Part shown: piece after piece, positions 45,799 through 55,005 of the stretch
Numbering within the stretch: the first letter of the stretch is position 1
Layout: the number at the start of each line of letters is the position of its first letter
Assembly (NCBI RefSeq): GCF_023195515.1
Contig: NZ_JALPKR020000002.1
Span: forward strand, 1,279,001 to 1,343,000
DNA: 64,000 bases
Source of the DNA: Variovorax sp. S12S4
Lineage (GTDB): Bacteria > Pseudomonadota > Gammaproteobacteria > Burkholderiales > Burkholderiaceae_C
Direction of reading: 5' to 3'
The notes under the pieces: model-generated
The model's database searches: none
Told to the model about the DNA's origin: nothing
The model's input: the letters and a program-made list of their open reading frames with translations, nothing else
Translations under genes and position numbers: made by a program

Positions 45799-46626
45799 CT
45801 ACTGCCTGTATCCGCCGGCCGCATCGTGCAGCGCCAGGCGGCGCGAGCCGGCCACGATGTCGCTGGGCTTGAGCCCGTAGACCTGGCGGATCGAATGGCT
45901 GAAGTGCGTCGAATCGGGGTAGCCAGTGTCCAGCGCAATGTCGGTCAATGTGCTGGTCTGGCGCACGTAGCGCAGCAGGCTCCGCGCGCGCTTCCAGGCC
46001 CGGAAGGCGCGAAACGCCGTGCCGGTCTCCTGCTTGAACAAGTGCAGAAAGCGCGAGAAAGACAGGTGCACCGAAGCCGCGCAGTCTTCGGCCGAAGTGG
46101 GCGCGGCCGGGTCGGCGTTGATGGCATCGATGACCTTGCGGATGCGCGGATCGAGTGCGCGCGGCGCCAGGTCTTCGCCGAAGAAGAGGCGATCGAACTC
46201 CAGCCCTTCGAAGCTCTGGCGCCCCGAGAGCGCAAGCAGATGGGTGTGCGCATCGCGCATGCGCTGCACGAACACGGGCGCATCGACCGGGCCGCAGTGC
46301 TGCAGGTAACCGGGCAGGCGAGAGGGATCGACCGACTCCGATTCGATCAGCAGATTGAAGATGAGCGGGTGTGCGCTTTCCACGCGGTGCGGCACCTGCG
46401 GGGGCACCACGAACAGCGCGCCCGTTTGCCATGCGCCGCCGCCGATGCGCAGGCGGTTGGGCGGTGCGCCGGCGGGCGACACATACACGCCGTACCCGCC
46501 CATGGTGCGTTCGGCTGCGGCCCCGAGCAGCCCTGCATAGAACACGCGCTGGTGCGTGAGCCACATCAGGCGCTCTCCGCGCTGCCCGGCGCCGCTGCCT
46601 GGCAACGTCGTGTTCGATCGCTGCAT
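45799..46626 (-). CDS. AraC-family transcriptional regulator at the head of the liv cluster
   Basis: A 275-residue regulator. The N-terminal half looks like a cupin sensor (FVVPPQVPHRVESAHPLIFN). The C-terminal AraC helix-turn-helix pair reads SVHLSFSRFLHLFKQETGTA and TDIALDTGYPDSTHFSHSIR with QVYGLKPSD. The ATG at 46626 (MQRSNTT) is preceded by AGGAG at nine bases; another ATG six codons upstream lacks one. Its place 18 bp before livH makes it the likely regulator of uptake and activation. Confidence 0.88.
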   Translation of the reverse strand: MQRSNTTLPGSGAGQRGERLMWLTHQRVFYAGLLGAAAERTMGGYGVYVSPAGAPPNRLRIGGGAWQTGALFVVPPQVPHRVESAHPLIFNLLIESESVDPSRLPGYLQHCGPVDAPVFVQRMRDAHTHLLALSGRQSFEGLEFDRLFFGEDLAPRALDPRIRKVIDAINADPAAPTSAEDCAASVHLSFSRFLHLFKQETGTAFRAFRAWKRARSLLRYVRQTSTLTDIALDTGYPDSTHFSHSIRQVYGLKPSDIVAGSRRLALHDAAGGYRQ

Positions 46627-46955
46627 GCTGTCTGTCTCCTGCATCGGGCCGCGGCCGGCCAATGGCCAGCGCTGCGTTGGCAGGATCGTAGCGGCGAGGG
46701 CCTGCTGCGCGGCATGCATTTGCGCGGGGACTTTCCCTAGGCTCATGCGAACGCCCGGCGCGTTCCGGCGTTCGGCAATGCTTCGGGTTGCGCGGCAGTG
46801 CGCTGGGCGCTTTCGAACTGGGCGCGGGCCTGGGGGTGCGGCATGGTGTCTCCGGTGGGCCGGGCGGTGTTCGCCCGGTCTCCTGTGCACGATGCCTTCG
46901 AGCCTCCGGCCCGGCTTGCGAAAACTGGCTGTGCTTGCCTGCTTGCGCGGGCCGC
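46627..46955. other. 329-bp gap between the AraC gene and purT
   Basis: No convincing gene. A 33-codon minus-strand frame (46743-46844, starting MPHPQARAQF) has a GGAGA before its ATG but no recognisable similarity or structure. An imperfect inverted pair GAACGCCCGG/CCGGCGTTCG lies at about 46748-46774. The promoter of the AraC-liv unit is presumably within the first 100 bases upstream of 46626, but no clear -35/-10 pair is visible. Confidence 0.4.
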
Positions 46956-48158
46956 TCAGGCCTTGCGCGGCTTCACGCGCGAGGCGGCTTCCTTGGCGTT
47001 GACGCGCGCGGTGTCCACATCGCCCGCATGCGCGAGGGCCACGCCCATGCGGCGCTTGGCAAAGCTCTCTGGCTTGCCGAACAGCCGGATGTCGCTGCCG
47101 GGCACCTGCAGCGCCTCGGCCACGCCGTCGAACGCAATGCCGGTGGCGTCGACACCGCCGTAGATCACCGCGCTCGCGCCCGGGCTCTTGAGCGAGGTGT
47201 CCACCGGCAAGCCGAGGATCGCGCGCGCATGCAGCTCGAACTCGTTCTGCCACTGGGTGGCCATGGTCACCATGCCGGTGTCGTGCGGACGCGGGCTCAC
47301 TTCGCTGAACCAGACCTCTTCGCCCTTCACGAACAGCTCGACGCCGAAGAGGCCCTGGCCGCCGAGGTCAGCCGTGACGGCCTGCGCAATCTGCTGCGCC
47401 TTCTGCAGCGCGGCAGGTGCCATGGGATGCGGCTGCCAGCTTTCGACATAGTCGCCGCTCACCTGCACATGGCCGATGGGTTCGCAGAACTGCGTCTGCA
47501 CCGCGCCGGCCGCGTCCTTGGCGCGAACGGTGAGCAGCGTGATCTCGTAGTCGAAGTCGATGAAGCCTTCGACGATCACTCGCCCGTGGCTCACGCGGCC
47601 GCCGGCCATGGCGTAGTCCCAGGCCTTCTGCACGTCGGCCGGGCCGTCGATCTTGCTCTGGCCCTTGCCGGAGCTGCTCATCACGGGCTTGACGATGCAG
47701 GGGTACCCAATGCCGGCGTCGATGGCCGCCTGCAGCTCGGCCAGCGAATCGCAGAACTTGTAGGGGCTGGTGGGCACGCCCAGCGTTTCGGCGGCCAGGC
47801 GGCGAATGCCTTCGCGGTCCATCGTGAGGCGCGCGGCGCGAGCGGTGGGAATCACGCGCACCACGCCCGCGTCTTCGAGCTGCTGCAGCATCGGCGTGGC
47901 AATGGCCTCGATCTCGGGCACCACGAGGGTGGGCTTCTCGGCCTCGATCAGCGCCTTGAGCTGCTCCGGGTCGCTCATGGTGATGGTGCGCGCATGGTGC
48001 GCCACCTGCTGGCCGGGCGCGTTCTCGTAGCGGTCGACCGCGATGGTTTCGACGCCGAGGCGCTGCAGGGCGATCAGCACCTCCTTGCCGAGCTCGCCGG
48101 AGCCGAGCAGCATCACGCGGGTGGCGGAAGGGGAAAGAGGGGTGCCGAGGGTGGTCAT
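46956..48158 (-). CDS. purT: Formate-dependent phosphoribosylglycinamide formyltransferase (GAR transformylase 2)
   Basis: A 400-residue ATP-grasp enzyme that makes formyl-GAR from formate, ATP and GAR in purine synthesis. It has N-terminal [20 protein letters not shown], the conserved [12 protein letters not shown] loop, [17 protein letters not shown] and the C-terminal [10 protein letters not shown]. The ATG at 48158 matches the family start. It is divergent from the 3-hydroxyacyl-CoA dehydrogenase gene across 182 bp. Confidence 0.96.
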   Translation of the reverse strand: MTTLGTPLSPSATRVMLLGSGELGKEVLIALQRLGVETIAVDRYENAPGQQVAHHARTITMSDPEQLKALIEAEKPTLVVPEIEAIATPMLQQLEDAGVVRVIPTARAARLTMDREGIRRLAAETLGVPTSPYKFCDSLAELQAAIDAGIGYPCIVKPVMSSSGKGQSKIDGPADVQKAWDYAMAGGRVSHGRVIVEGFIDFDYEITLLTVRAKDAAGAVQTQFCEPIGHVQVSGDYVESWQPHPMAPAALQKAQQIAQAVTADLGGQGLFGVELFVKGEEVWFSEVSPRPHDTGMVTMATQWQNEFELHARAILGLPVDTSLKSPGASAVIYGGVDATGIAFDGVAEALQVPGSDIRLFGKPESFAKRRMGVALAHAGDVDTARVNAKEAASRVKPRKA

Positions 48159-48340
48159 GGTCGGGGTCGAAAAAGAGAAGAGAAAAAACGATGGCCGCAC
48201 TGTAAGCCACCCGGTGGCGGCCGTGTCACTCGCGGCAACAGCAGCCTGGCGGGGCTGCTTCACAATCGATCTCCTGCAACGTGGCCGCCTTCGCGCCACG
48301 CGCCCCTTATCCCGTTTTTCTTTATTCAAGGAGTTTTCTC

Positions 48341-49189
48341 ATGACGATCCAGACCGTCGGCATCATCGGCGCCGGAACGATGGGCAATGGCATTGCGCAA
48401 GCTTGTGCGGTGGCCGGTGTCAATGTGGTGATGGTCGACATTGCCCAGGCGGCGGTCGACAAGGGCCTGGCCACTGTCTCGGGCAGCCTCGACCGCCTGA
48501 TCAAGAAAGAAAAGCTCACGGCCGAGCAGAAGACCGCGGCGCTCGCGCTGATCAAGGGCTCGACCAACTACGACGACCTGAAGAGCGCGCAGCTCGTGAT
48601 CGAAGCCGCCACCGAGAACCATGCGCTCAAGCTCAAGATCCTGAAGCAGGTCGACGAGCTGCTGGCACCCGAGGTGATCATCGCGTCGAACACCTCGTCG
48701 ATCTCCATCACCCAGCTCGCGGCCGCCACCTCGCGCGCCGATCGCTTCATCGGCATGCACTTTTTCAACCCTGTGCCGATGATGGCGCTGGTGGAGCTGA
48801 TCCGCGGCTATCTGACGAGCGACGCCACGCACGACGCCGTGAAGGCGCTGGCCGAGAAGCTGGGCAAGTCGCCCATCACGGTGAAGAACGCGCCGGGCTT
48901 CGTGGTCAACCGCATCCTGGTGCCGATGATCAACGAGGCGTTCTTCGTGCTGTCCGAAGGCATTGCCACCGCCGAAGACATCGACGCCGGCATGAAGCTG
49001 GGCTGCAACCAGCCGATCGGCCCGCTGGCGCTGGCCGACATGATCGGCCTGGATGTGTGCCTGGCTGTGATGGAGGTCTACCTCGAGCAGTTCGGCGATT
49101 CCAAGTACCGACCCTGCCCGCTGCTGAAGGAGATGGTCGCGGCCGGCCAGCTCGGGCGCAAGACCGGGCGCGGCGTCTACACCTACTAA
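48341..49189 (+). CDS. 3-hydroxybutyryl-CoA dehydrogenase
   Basis: A 282-residue NAD-dependent dehydrogenase. It has the Rossmann motif GIIGAGTMGNGIAQACAVAG, the catalytic His region IGMHFFNPVPMMALVE and NAPGFVVNRILVPMINEAFF. Length and the ending KTGRGVYTY match Hbd/PaaH. The ATG at 48341 has AAGGAG before it. A crotonase-like gene follows 34 bp later, so the two probably act in the same beta-oxidation-type or butyrate pathway. Confidence 0.94.
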   Translation: MTIQTVGIIGAGTMGNGIAQACAVAGVNVVMVDIAQAAVDKGLATVSGSLDRLIKKEKLTAEQKTAALALIKGSTNYDDLKSAQLVIEAATENHALKLKILKQVDELLAPEVIIASNTSSISITQLAAATSRADRFIGMHFFNPVPMMALVELIRGYLTSDATHDAVKALAEKLGKSPITVKNAPGFVVNRILVPMINEAFFVLSEGIATAEDIDAGMKLGCNQPIGPLALADMIGLDVCLAVMEVYLEQFGDSKYRPCPLLKEMVAAGQLGRKTGRGVYTY

Positions 49190-49223
49190 GCGCGGCAACA
49201 ACAAAAACAAGGAGACAAACGCC

Positions 49224-50048
49224 ATGACCGCCACGCCCATCACCCCAACCGCCCCGCCCGCCGAAGGCTGCATCGACACGCAAGTCATCGACCACGTGCT
49301 GCTGATCGGCATCAACCGCCCCGCCAAGCGCAACGGCTGGACGCCGCCGATGTTCAAGCAGCTGGCCGAGGCCTACACCCGGCTGGACGACGACCCCGAC
49401 CTGCGCGTGGGCGTGCTGCATGCCTTTGGCGACCACTTCACCGCGGGCCTGGACCTGCCTGCGGTCACCGAGTACATGAAGCGTGGCGAAAAGGCGATTC
49501 CGGCCGGGTTGGTGGAGCCGCACGACTTCGGCCTGCCCGGCTACCGCCGCCGCACCAAGCCGATGGTGGTGGCGGTGAAGGGCATCTGCTTCACGGTCGG
49601 CATCGAGCTGATGCTGGGCGCCGACATCGTGGTGGCGGCCGACAACTGCCGCTTCTCGCAGATGGAAGTTCAGCGCGGCATCATGGCCACGGGCGGCGCC
49701 ACGCTGCGCATGGCCGAGCGCGCGGGCGTGGGCAATGCCATGCTGCATCTGCTGACGGCCGACGAGTTCGACAGCGCCGAGGCCTATCGCCTCAACTTCG
49801 TGCAGAAGGTGGTGCCCGCCGGGCAGGAGCTCGACACGGCGCTGGCCATTGCGCAGCGCATCGCTGCGCAAGCGCCGCTGGCCGTGGTGGCCACCCGGCT
49901 GAATGTGATCAAGGCTGTCGAGCAAGGGCCGCTCGCGGCCGTGTCGGAATTCATCGAAACGCAGAAGCGCCTGTCGAACAGCGAAGATGCGGCTGAAGGC
50001 GTGCGTTCGTTCGTCGAGCGCCGGCCGGCGCGCTTCAGCGGCCGCTGA
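49224..50048 (+). CDS. Crotonase/enoyl-CoA hydratase family protein
   Basis: A 274-residue crotonase-fold enzyme. The oxyanion-hole segments are HAFGDHFTAGLDLPAV and VKGICFTVGIELMLGADIVV. The usual catalytic Glu positions are not both obvious (MEVQRGIMATGGATLRMAER), so hydratase activity is not certain and it could be an isomerase or thioesterase-like member. The C-terminal SEDAAEGVRSFVERRPARF is typical. It is downstream of the dehydrogenase gene on the same strand. Confidence 0.9.
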   Translation: MTATPITPTAPPAEGCIDTQVIDHVLLIGINRPAKRNGWTPPMFKQLAEAYTRLDDDPDLRVGVLHAFGDHFTAGLDLPAVTEYMKRGEKAIPAGLVEPHDFGLPGYRRRTKPMVVAVKGICFTVGIELMLGADIVVAADNCRFSQMEVQRGIMATGGATLRMAERAGVGNAMLHLLTADEFDSAEAYRLNFVQKVVPAGQELDTALAIAQRIAAQAPLAVVATRLNVIKAVEQGPLAAVSEFIETQKRLSNSEDAAEGVRSFVERRPARFSGR

Positions 50049-50062
50049 CGAGCAAGTTGAAG

Positions 50063-51421
50063 ATGAATCCCACCGGAGCCACGAAGCCCATGTCCTTTTT
50101 CCAACGCACGGCGCTCGTCGCCGCCTTCACACTGATTGCCGTGAACACCTCTTCGAACGCCCAGACGCCCGCGCCCGCCGCGCCTCCCGATCCGGCGGCC
50201 ACCTCGGTCGAGGCCATGGGGTGGATGAAGGGCTTTCCGCCACCGCCCGACAAGCTGATTACCTTCGACAACCCGGTGGGCGGTGTGTTTCCGCGTACGC
50301 GCTGGAGCTTTTCGCATGTGCGCGAAACCGTGCCGACAGCCAATGTGTGGCGCGGCAGCGGTGCGCCCAGCCCGCTGCCGGCGGCGCCGCGCACCGACAT
50401 CGAAGCCGTCACGTTCAAGCCCCTGGGGAGTACCGGCGAGACCGTGACCTTCGCGCAGATGATTCCGCGCACCTACACCGACGGCATCCTGGTGATGCAC
50501 CGTGGCCGCGTGGTCTACGAGAAGTACTTCGGCGCGCTCACGCCCGAGCGGCCGCACATCGCGATGTCTGTCACCAAGTCCTTCGTCGGCACGCTGGCGG
50601 CCATCCTGGCGGACGAGGGCAAGCTCGACCCTGCGGCACCGGTCACCAAATACCTGCCTGAACTGAAGGACACGGCGTACGGCGACGCCACGGTGCGCCA
50701 GGTGATGGACATGACCATCGGCGTGCGCTATTCCGAAAACTACGCCGACCCGAAAGCCGAGGTCTGGGACTATGCGCGCGCCGGCGGCATGCTGACCCAA
50801 GGCCCGAACTACACGGGCCCGAAGTCGTTCTACGAATTCCTCGCCACGCTGCAGAAGGAAGGCGCGCACGACGCTGCGTTTGCCTACAAGACAGTCAACG
50901 CCGAAGTGCTCGCCTGGATCCTGCGCCGCGTGAGCAACCAGCCGCTCGCCGACCTGCTGAGCGAAAAGATCTGGCGCCGCATCGGTGCCGAGCAGGACGC
51001 CTACTTCATGGTCGACCGCATCGGCACCGAGTCGGGCGGCGGCGGGCTCAACACCGTGCTGCGCGACCTGGCGCGCTTCGGCGAGACCATGCGCAACGGC
51101 GGCCGTGCGACCAACGGGCAGCAGGCCATTCCGAAAGCCGTGGTCGAAGACATCCAGCGCGGCGGCGATGCGGCCAGGTTCGCCAAGGCCGGCTATGCGC
51201 TGCTGCCGGGCTGGTCGTACCGCAACATGTGGTGGGTCACGAACAACCCGCACGGCGCCTACATGGCGCGCGGCATCCACGGACAGAGCATCTACGTCGA
51301 CCCGAAGGCCGAGATGGTGATCGTGCGCTACGCCGCGCATCCGGTGGCGGCCAATGCGGGGAACGATCCGCTCACGCTGCCCGCGTTCCACGCGGTCGCC
51401 GAAGCGCTGATGCGCCCCTGA
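50063..51421 (+). CDS. Exported serine hydrolase, class C beta-lactamase/NylB-like
   Basis: A 452-residue exported hydrolase. The signal peptide (TALVAAFTLIAVNTSSNA) lies after MNPTGATKPMSFFQ, so the true start may be the ATG at 50090. The nucleophile is Ser in AMSVTKSFVGTLA (S-x-x-K). The DMTIGVRYSENYADPKAEVW segment gives the Tyr and resembles 6-aminohexanoate-dimer hydrolase (NylB). ARGIHGQSIYVDPKAEMV holds the third motif. Amide or ester hydrolysis is likely; the substrate is unknown. It lies 14 bases after the crotonase gene. Confidence 0.88.
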   Translation: MNPTGATKPMSFFQRTALVAAFTLIAVNTSSNAQTPAPAAPPDPAATSVEAMGWMKGFPPPPDKLITFDNPVGGVFPRTRWSFSHVRETVPTANVWRGSGAPSPLPAAPRTDIEAVTFKPLGSTGETVTFAQMIPRTYTDGILVMHRGRVVYEKYFGALTPERPHIAMSVTKSFVGTLAAILADEGKLDPAAPVTKYLPELKDTAYGDATVRQVMDMTIGVRYSENYADPKAEVWDYARAGGMLTQGPNYTGPKSFYEFLATLQKEGAHDAAFAYKTVNAEVLAWILRRVSNQPLADLLSEKIWRRIGAEQDAYFMVDRIGTESGGGGLNTVLRDLARFGETMRNGGRATNGQQAIPKAVVEDIQRGGDAARFAKAGYALLPGWSYRNMWWVTNNPHGAYMARGIHGQSIYVDPKAEMVIVRYAAHPVAANAGNDPLTLPAFHAVAEALMRP

Positions 51422-51438
51422 GCTTTTTGGAAAAAGGC

Positions 51439-52215
51439 TTAGCCGCCGTCCCGCTCGCGAGCAATGACGAGCAGGCCGTCCATGATCAGGCTTTCGACGA
51501 GTTCGAAGTCACCGTTCATGACGGGTGCCATCTTCCACCCCGCGCCGCCGGTCATGTAGCAGGCCGGCTCGGCGCCGCAGTGCGAGCGCACGTGCTGCAC
51601 CATGCGCTCCACTGCGCCCGCAATGGCATAGGTGCCGCCGCTGGTGAGCGCGTCGCTGGTGTTGGTGGGAAATTCGCGCACCTCGCCGGTGGGCACGTGC
51701 AGCCCGGCCGTGCCCGACTCCAGCGCGCGCAGCATGATGCCGTGACCCGGCAGAATCAACCCGCCGAGGAACTTGCCGCCGGCATCGATGGCCTCCACCG
51801 TGACGGCCGTGCCGATCATCACCACCACCATCGGCCTTGCGGGCCCCGTGCCCAGCATGCGGTGGCGCGCGCCGATCATCGCCACCCAGCGGTCGGCGCC
51901 AAGCCGCGTCGGATGGTCGTAGCCGTTGACGATGCCGGCCTCGGCCGCACTCGCCACGACCCAGCGCGGCGCGCACTCGAAGCGCTCGACGATCTGCTCC
52001 TCGGCGCGGCGGCGCACTGCATCGCCGGCCACCACGCAGCCCAGCATGGCGCTTGGCGCGGGCAGGTTGGCCCATGGACCTTCGGCAAGGCGCTCGATGT
52101 GGTCGAGAAACTCGGCACCGTGCGCCTGCAGCGCGGCTCCCGGATGCGCGGCATCGTAGAGAGCCCATTTGAGGCGGGTGTTGCCGATGTCGATCGCGAG
52201 GAAGGGGGAAGCCAT
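51439..52215 (-). CDS. coaX: Type III pantothenate kinase
   Basis: A 258-residue ASKHA-fold kinase for the first step of coenzyme A synthesis. It has [16 protein letters not shown] (phosphate loop), [38 protein letters not shown] and the C-terminal [15 protein letters not shown]. All family hallmarks are present. It is convergent with the NylB-like gene and often has birA beside it, which is not seen here. Confidence 0.95.
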   Translation of the reverse strand: MASPFLAIDIGNTRLKWALYDAAHPGAALQAHGAEFLDHIERLAEGPWANLPAPSAMLGCVVAGDAVRRRAEEQIVERFECAPRWVVASAAEAGIVNGYDHPTRLGADRWVAMIGARHRMLGTGPARPMVVVMIGTAVTVEAIDAGGKFLGGLILPGHGIMLRALESGTAGLHVPTGEVREFPTNTSDALTSGGTYAIAGAVERMVQHVRSHCGAEPACYMTGGAGWKMAPVMNGDFELVESLIMDGLLVIARERDGG

Positions 52216-52341
52216 GGGCGGGATTATTGCGACTTTATGTCGCTTACCGCCGCTTGCACTTGCGGCAAGGGACTACGCGCCATGGTCACTTGCCGCCGTT
52301 ACAGTCGCGATTCCCAATAACCACGGCAGAAGGAGTACCCC

Positions 52342-52803
52342 ATGGGTTTGCTGAGTTTCATCAAGGAAGCAGGAGAAAAGCTGTTCGGCGGTTCATCGGC
52401 CCAGGCTGCCGAGCCGGACGCGAACACCAAGGCCGCGGCTGCCATCAAGACCTATATCGAGACGCAAAATCTCGGTCTCACGGGCCTGGAAGTGACCTAC
52501 ACGGCCGCAACGGGCGTGGTCACGCTGGCCGGCCAGGCACCTTCGCAGGAAGCGAGCGAAAAAGCCGGGCTTGCCGCGGGTAACGTCGCCAATGTGACGA
52601 GCGTCGACAACAACCTGGTTGCACCGGCCGCAGCGCCCGCGCAGTACCACGACGTGGTGAAGGGCGACACGCTCTCGGCCATCTCGAAGAAGTACTACGG
52701 CGACGCCAACAAGTACAACGCGATTTTCGAAGCCAACAAGCCGATGCTGAGCCATCCGGACAAGATCTATCCGGGGCAGAAGCTGCGCATTCCGGCGCTT
52801 TGA
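52342..52803 (+). CDS. BON-LysM protein (Kbp/YgaU family)
   Basis: A 153-residue cytoplasmic protein. A BON domain (about residues 25-95, TYTAATGVVTLAGQAPSQEA) is followed by a LysM domain (about 100-150, VVKGDTLSAISKKYYGDANK). This is the architecture of the E. coli potassium-binding protein Kbp. No signal peptide is present. It has its own terminator after it. Confidence 0.92.
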   Translation: MGLLSFIKEAGEKLFGGSSAQAAEPDANTKAAAAIKTYIETQNLGLTGLEVTYTAATGVVTLAGQAPSQEASEKAGLAAGNVANVTSVDNNLVAPAAAPAQYHDVVKGDTLSAISKKYYGDANKYNAIFEANKPMLSHPDKIYPGQKLRIPAL

Positions 52804-52824
52804 CCTGATTCAGCTCGCCAATGG

Positions 52825-52859
52825 AAAGGCCCACTGGGAACGGTGGGCCTTTTGTTTTT
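52825..52859 (+). terminator. Intrinsic terminator after the BON-LysM gene
   Basis: Stem AAAGGCCCAC/GTGGGCCTTT with a loop of about eight bases, followed by TTTGTTTTTG. Confidence 0.9.
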
Positions 52860-52882
52860 GTGCTGTTGTTCTTGGCGCTGCT

Positions 52883-53139
52883 GTTCAGGGCGCGTGCACA
52901 GGCCACCGGGTACTCCCCTCCGCGAATGTCCCCGGGCTTCGCCCTCCTCCTTTATTTCGCTGCGCGGAGCACCCGATGCCCTGTGCACCTGGGCGCGCTG
53001 CTGGTGTACCGCTGGTCAACCACCGCTCTGTATCGCACCCGCTGGCGGGGTGCCTTGCGCAGCGAAATAAAGGAGGAGGCCGCAGGCCGGGGACATTCGC
53101 GGAGAAAGGTACCCCGTCGGCGGGTGCGCCGCCCTGAAC
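52883..53139. repeat. About 255-bp imperfect palindromic element between the LysM and rhodanese genes
   Basis: The 363-bp gap holds a terminator and then a long inverted repeat with about 90-base arms. Three perfect blocks pair symmetrically: 52883-52892 with 53130-53139, 52918-52935 with 53087-53104, and 52943-52965 with 53057-53079 (core CTCCTTTATTTCGCTGCGC). Short mismatched stretches lie between them and the loop is about 91 bases. There are no target-site duplications or transposase. Short open frames here are by-products of the repeat. Confidence 0.85.
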
Positions 53140-53166
53140 TGAACCCTCAAACAAAAACCCCGAACC

Positions 53167-53580
53167 CTAGTTCTGCTTCCAGGGCAACCCGCGCTTGCGC
53201 CAGCCGCCAAGCACCCCTCGGTGCCCGTTGTCGTCCGGATTGCCTTCAAAGCCCTCGAGGATGTTGTACGCCTCCAGGCCCAGTTCGGTTGCGCGCCTGG
53301 CGGCCGCGATGGAGCGCACACCGCTGCGGCACAGCAGCACCAGCTTCTTGTTGCCGTCCTCGCCCGCGGCCCGGATGCCGCCGTCGAAGGCCGGGTTGAG
53401 CGTCATGCCCGGCCACTGCTTCCAGGCGAGCGGCACGGCGCCGGGTACGTAGCCGACCCACTCGCGCTCGGCATCGCTGCGCACGTCGACCAATACGGCC
53501 TCGCCGCTTGCCATCCACTCTGCGGCCTGCTCGGGCGTCACGTCGCCGGCATAGCCCTTTTCCCCAACGGGTTCAGTCAT
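53167..53580 (-). CDS. Rhodanese-domain protein
   Basis: A 137-residue single-domain sulfurtransferase. It has the active-site loop LLCRSGVRSIAAA with the catalytic Cys, DVRSDAEREWVGYVPGAVPL before it, and the C-terminal GFEGNPDDNGHRGVLGGWRK. It starts MTEPVGEKGYAGDVTPEQA. It probably moves sulfane sulfur; the partner is unknown. The start is 219 bp from the divergent TRAP gene, a gap holding no other feature I can support. Confidence 0.92.
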   Translation of the reverse strand: MTEPVGEKGYAGDVTPEQAAEWMASGEAVLVDVRSDAEREWVGYVPGAVPLAWKQWPGMTLNPAFDGGIRAAGEDGNKKLVLLCRSGVRSIAAARRATELGLEAYNILEGFEGNPDDNGHRGVLGGWRKRGLPWKQN

Positions 53581-53799
53581 GTCTTTGAGTCCTTTTGATG
53601 GACGGGGCTCTCTACACAGGCAACAGCGCCTTTGCGCCGCCCCCGGAGCCCCGCCGGATGATGGAATTTTTCACCAGTTCGTGAAAACCCTGTTTGTCGC
53701 ATATTCCCGCGCGCCAAAGATGCGGTCGGGCCTGCCGAACATAGCGCCAAGAAGGTGGGCAGGGTTTCTTCGGTCAGAACTTGTATGGAGAGAGACAAC

Positions 53800-54915
53800 A
53801 TGACAGAGAGCAAATCACCCCGCCGCCGCAGCCTTCTCAAGGGCGCGGCCGTGGCTGCGGGCGCCATGTCGGCGCCCATGGTCAGCATGGCGCAGACCAC
53901 GTCGCTGCGCTTCCAGAGCACGTGGCCGGCCAAGGACATCTTCCATGAATACGCGCAAGACTTTGCCAAGAAGGTCAATGACATGGCGGGCAGCCGCCTG
54001 AAGATCGAAGTGCTGCCGGCCGGCTCCGTGGTGCCGGCGTTCCAACTGCTCGACGCGGTTGCCAAGGGCACGCTCGACGGCGGCCATGGCGTGGTGGCCT
54101 ACTGGTACGGCAAGAACTCGGCGCTCGCGCTCTGGGGGTCGGGCCCCGGCTACGGCATGGACGCCAACATGGTGCTGGCCTGGCACAACTACGGCGGTGG
54201 CAAGGCGCTGATCGAGGAAATCTACAAGAGCCTGAACCTCGACGTGGTTTCGTACCTCTACGGCCCCATGCCCACGCAGCCGCTGGGCTGGTTCAAGAAG
54301 CCGGTGGCCCGCGTGGAAGACATGAAGGGCCTGAAGTTCCGCACCGTGGGCCTGGCGGTCGACGTGTTCACCGACATGGGCACGGCCGTGAACCCGCTGC
54401 CGGGCGGAGAGATCGTGCCGGCGCTGGACCGCGGCCTCATCGATGCGGCCGAGTTCAACAATGCCTCGAGCGACCGCGTGCTGGGCTTCCCGGACGTGGC
54501 GAAGAACTGCATGCTGCAGAGCTTCCACCAGTCGGGCGAGCAGTTCGAGATCCTGTTCAACAAGGGCAAGCTCGCGGCACTGCCGGCGGAACTCAAGTCG
54601 ATCATCGACTACGCGGTGCAGGCGTCGAGCGCCGACATGAGCTGGAAGGCCATCCAGCGCAATTCGCAGGACTACATCGAGCTCAAGAAAGCCGGCATCA
54701 AGTTCTACAAGACGCCCGACGCGATCTTGCGCGCGCAGCTTGCGTCGTGGGACAAGACCATTGCCAAGAAGGCCGCCGAGAACCCGATGTTCAAGAAGGT
54801 GCTCGACTCGCAGATGGCCTTTGCCGAACGCGCCGGCCAGTGGCAGAACGACTACACGGTCGATTTCAAGATGGCCTACAACCACTACTTCGGCGCGAAG
54901 GCCAAGAAGTCCTGA
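53800..54915 (+). CDS. dctP: TRAP transporter substrate-binding protein (DctP family)
   Basis: A 371-residue periplasmic solute receptor. The leader SPRRRSLLKGAAVAAGA has a twin-arginine motif, so it is probably a Tat substrate, as are many TRAP receptors. It contains FAKKVNDMAGSRLKIEVLPA and VEDMKGLKFRTVGLAVDVF with the conserved Arg, and WDKTIAKKAAENPMFKKVLD. The ATG at 53800 has GGAGAG before it. It feeds the DctQM permease encoded next; ligands are typically organic or keto acids. Confidence 0.94.
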   Translation: MTESKSPRRRSLLKGAAVAAGAMSAPMVSMAQTTSLRFQSTWPAKDIFHEYAQDFAKKVNDMAGSRLKIEVLPAGSVVPAFQLLDAVAKGTLDGGHGVVAYWYGKNSALALWGSGPGYGMDANMVLAWHNYGGGKALIEEIYKSLNLDVVSYLYGPMPTQPLGWFKKPVARVEDMKGLKFRTVGLAVDVFTDMGTAVNPLPGGEIVPALDRGLIDAAEFNNASSDRVLGFPDVAKNCMLQSFHQSGEQFEILFNKGKLAALPAELKSIIDYAVQASSADMSWKAIQRNSQDYIELKKAGIKFYKTPDAILRAQLASWDKTIAKKAAENPMFKKVLDSQMAFAERAGQWQNDYTVDFKMAYNHYFGAKAKKS

Positions 54916-55005
54916 CGCTGATCCGGTGATGCGAGGGCACCCGGCGCGGTGCCCTCTTTTCATGCCCGCCCATGCTGCGCCGGCCGCAGCGAGGAGTTCT
55001 TTTCG

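Noticed and set aside
43826..46564. A minus-strand frame of over 900 codons running into livG
   Set aside because: It overlaps livM and livH, which have clear family motifs in another frame, so only the livG part is real.
46743..46844. A 33-codon minus-strand ORF with a GGAGA ribosome site
   Set aside because: No hydrophobic, repeat or family feature, and such short frames are expected by chance; noted only in the gap description.
52883..53139. The palindromic element as an insertion sequence
   Set aside because: No transposase, no flanking duplication, and the arms make up most of the element.
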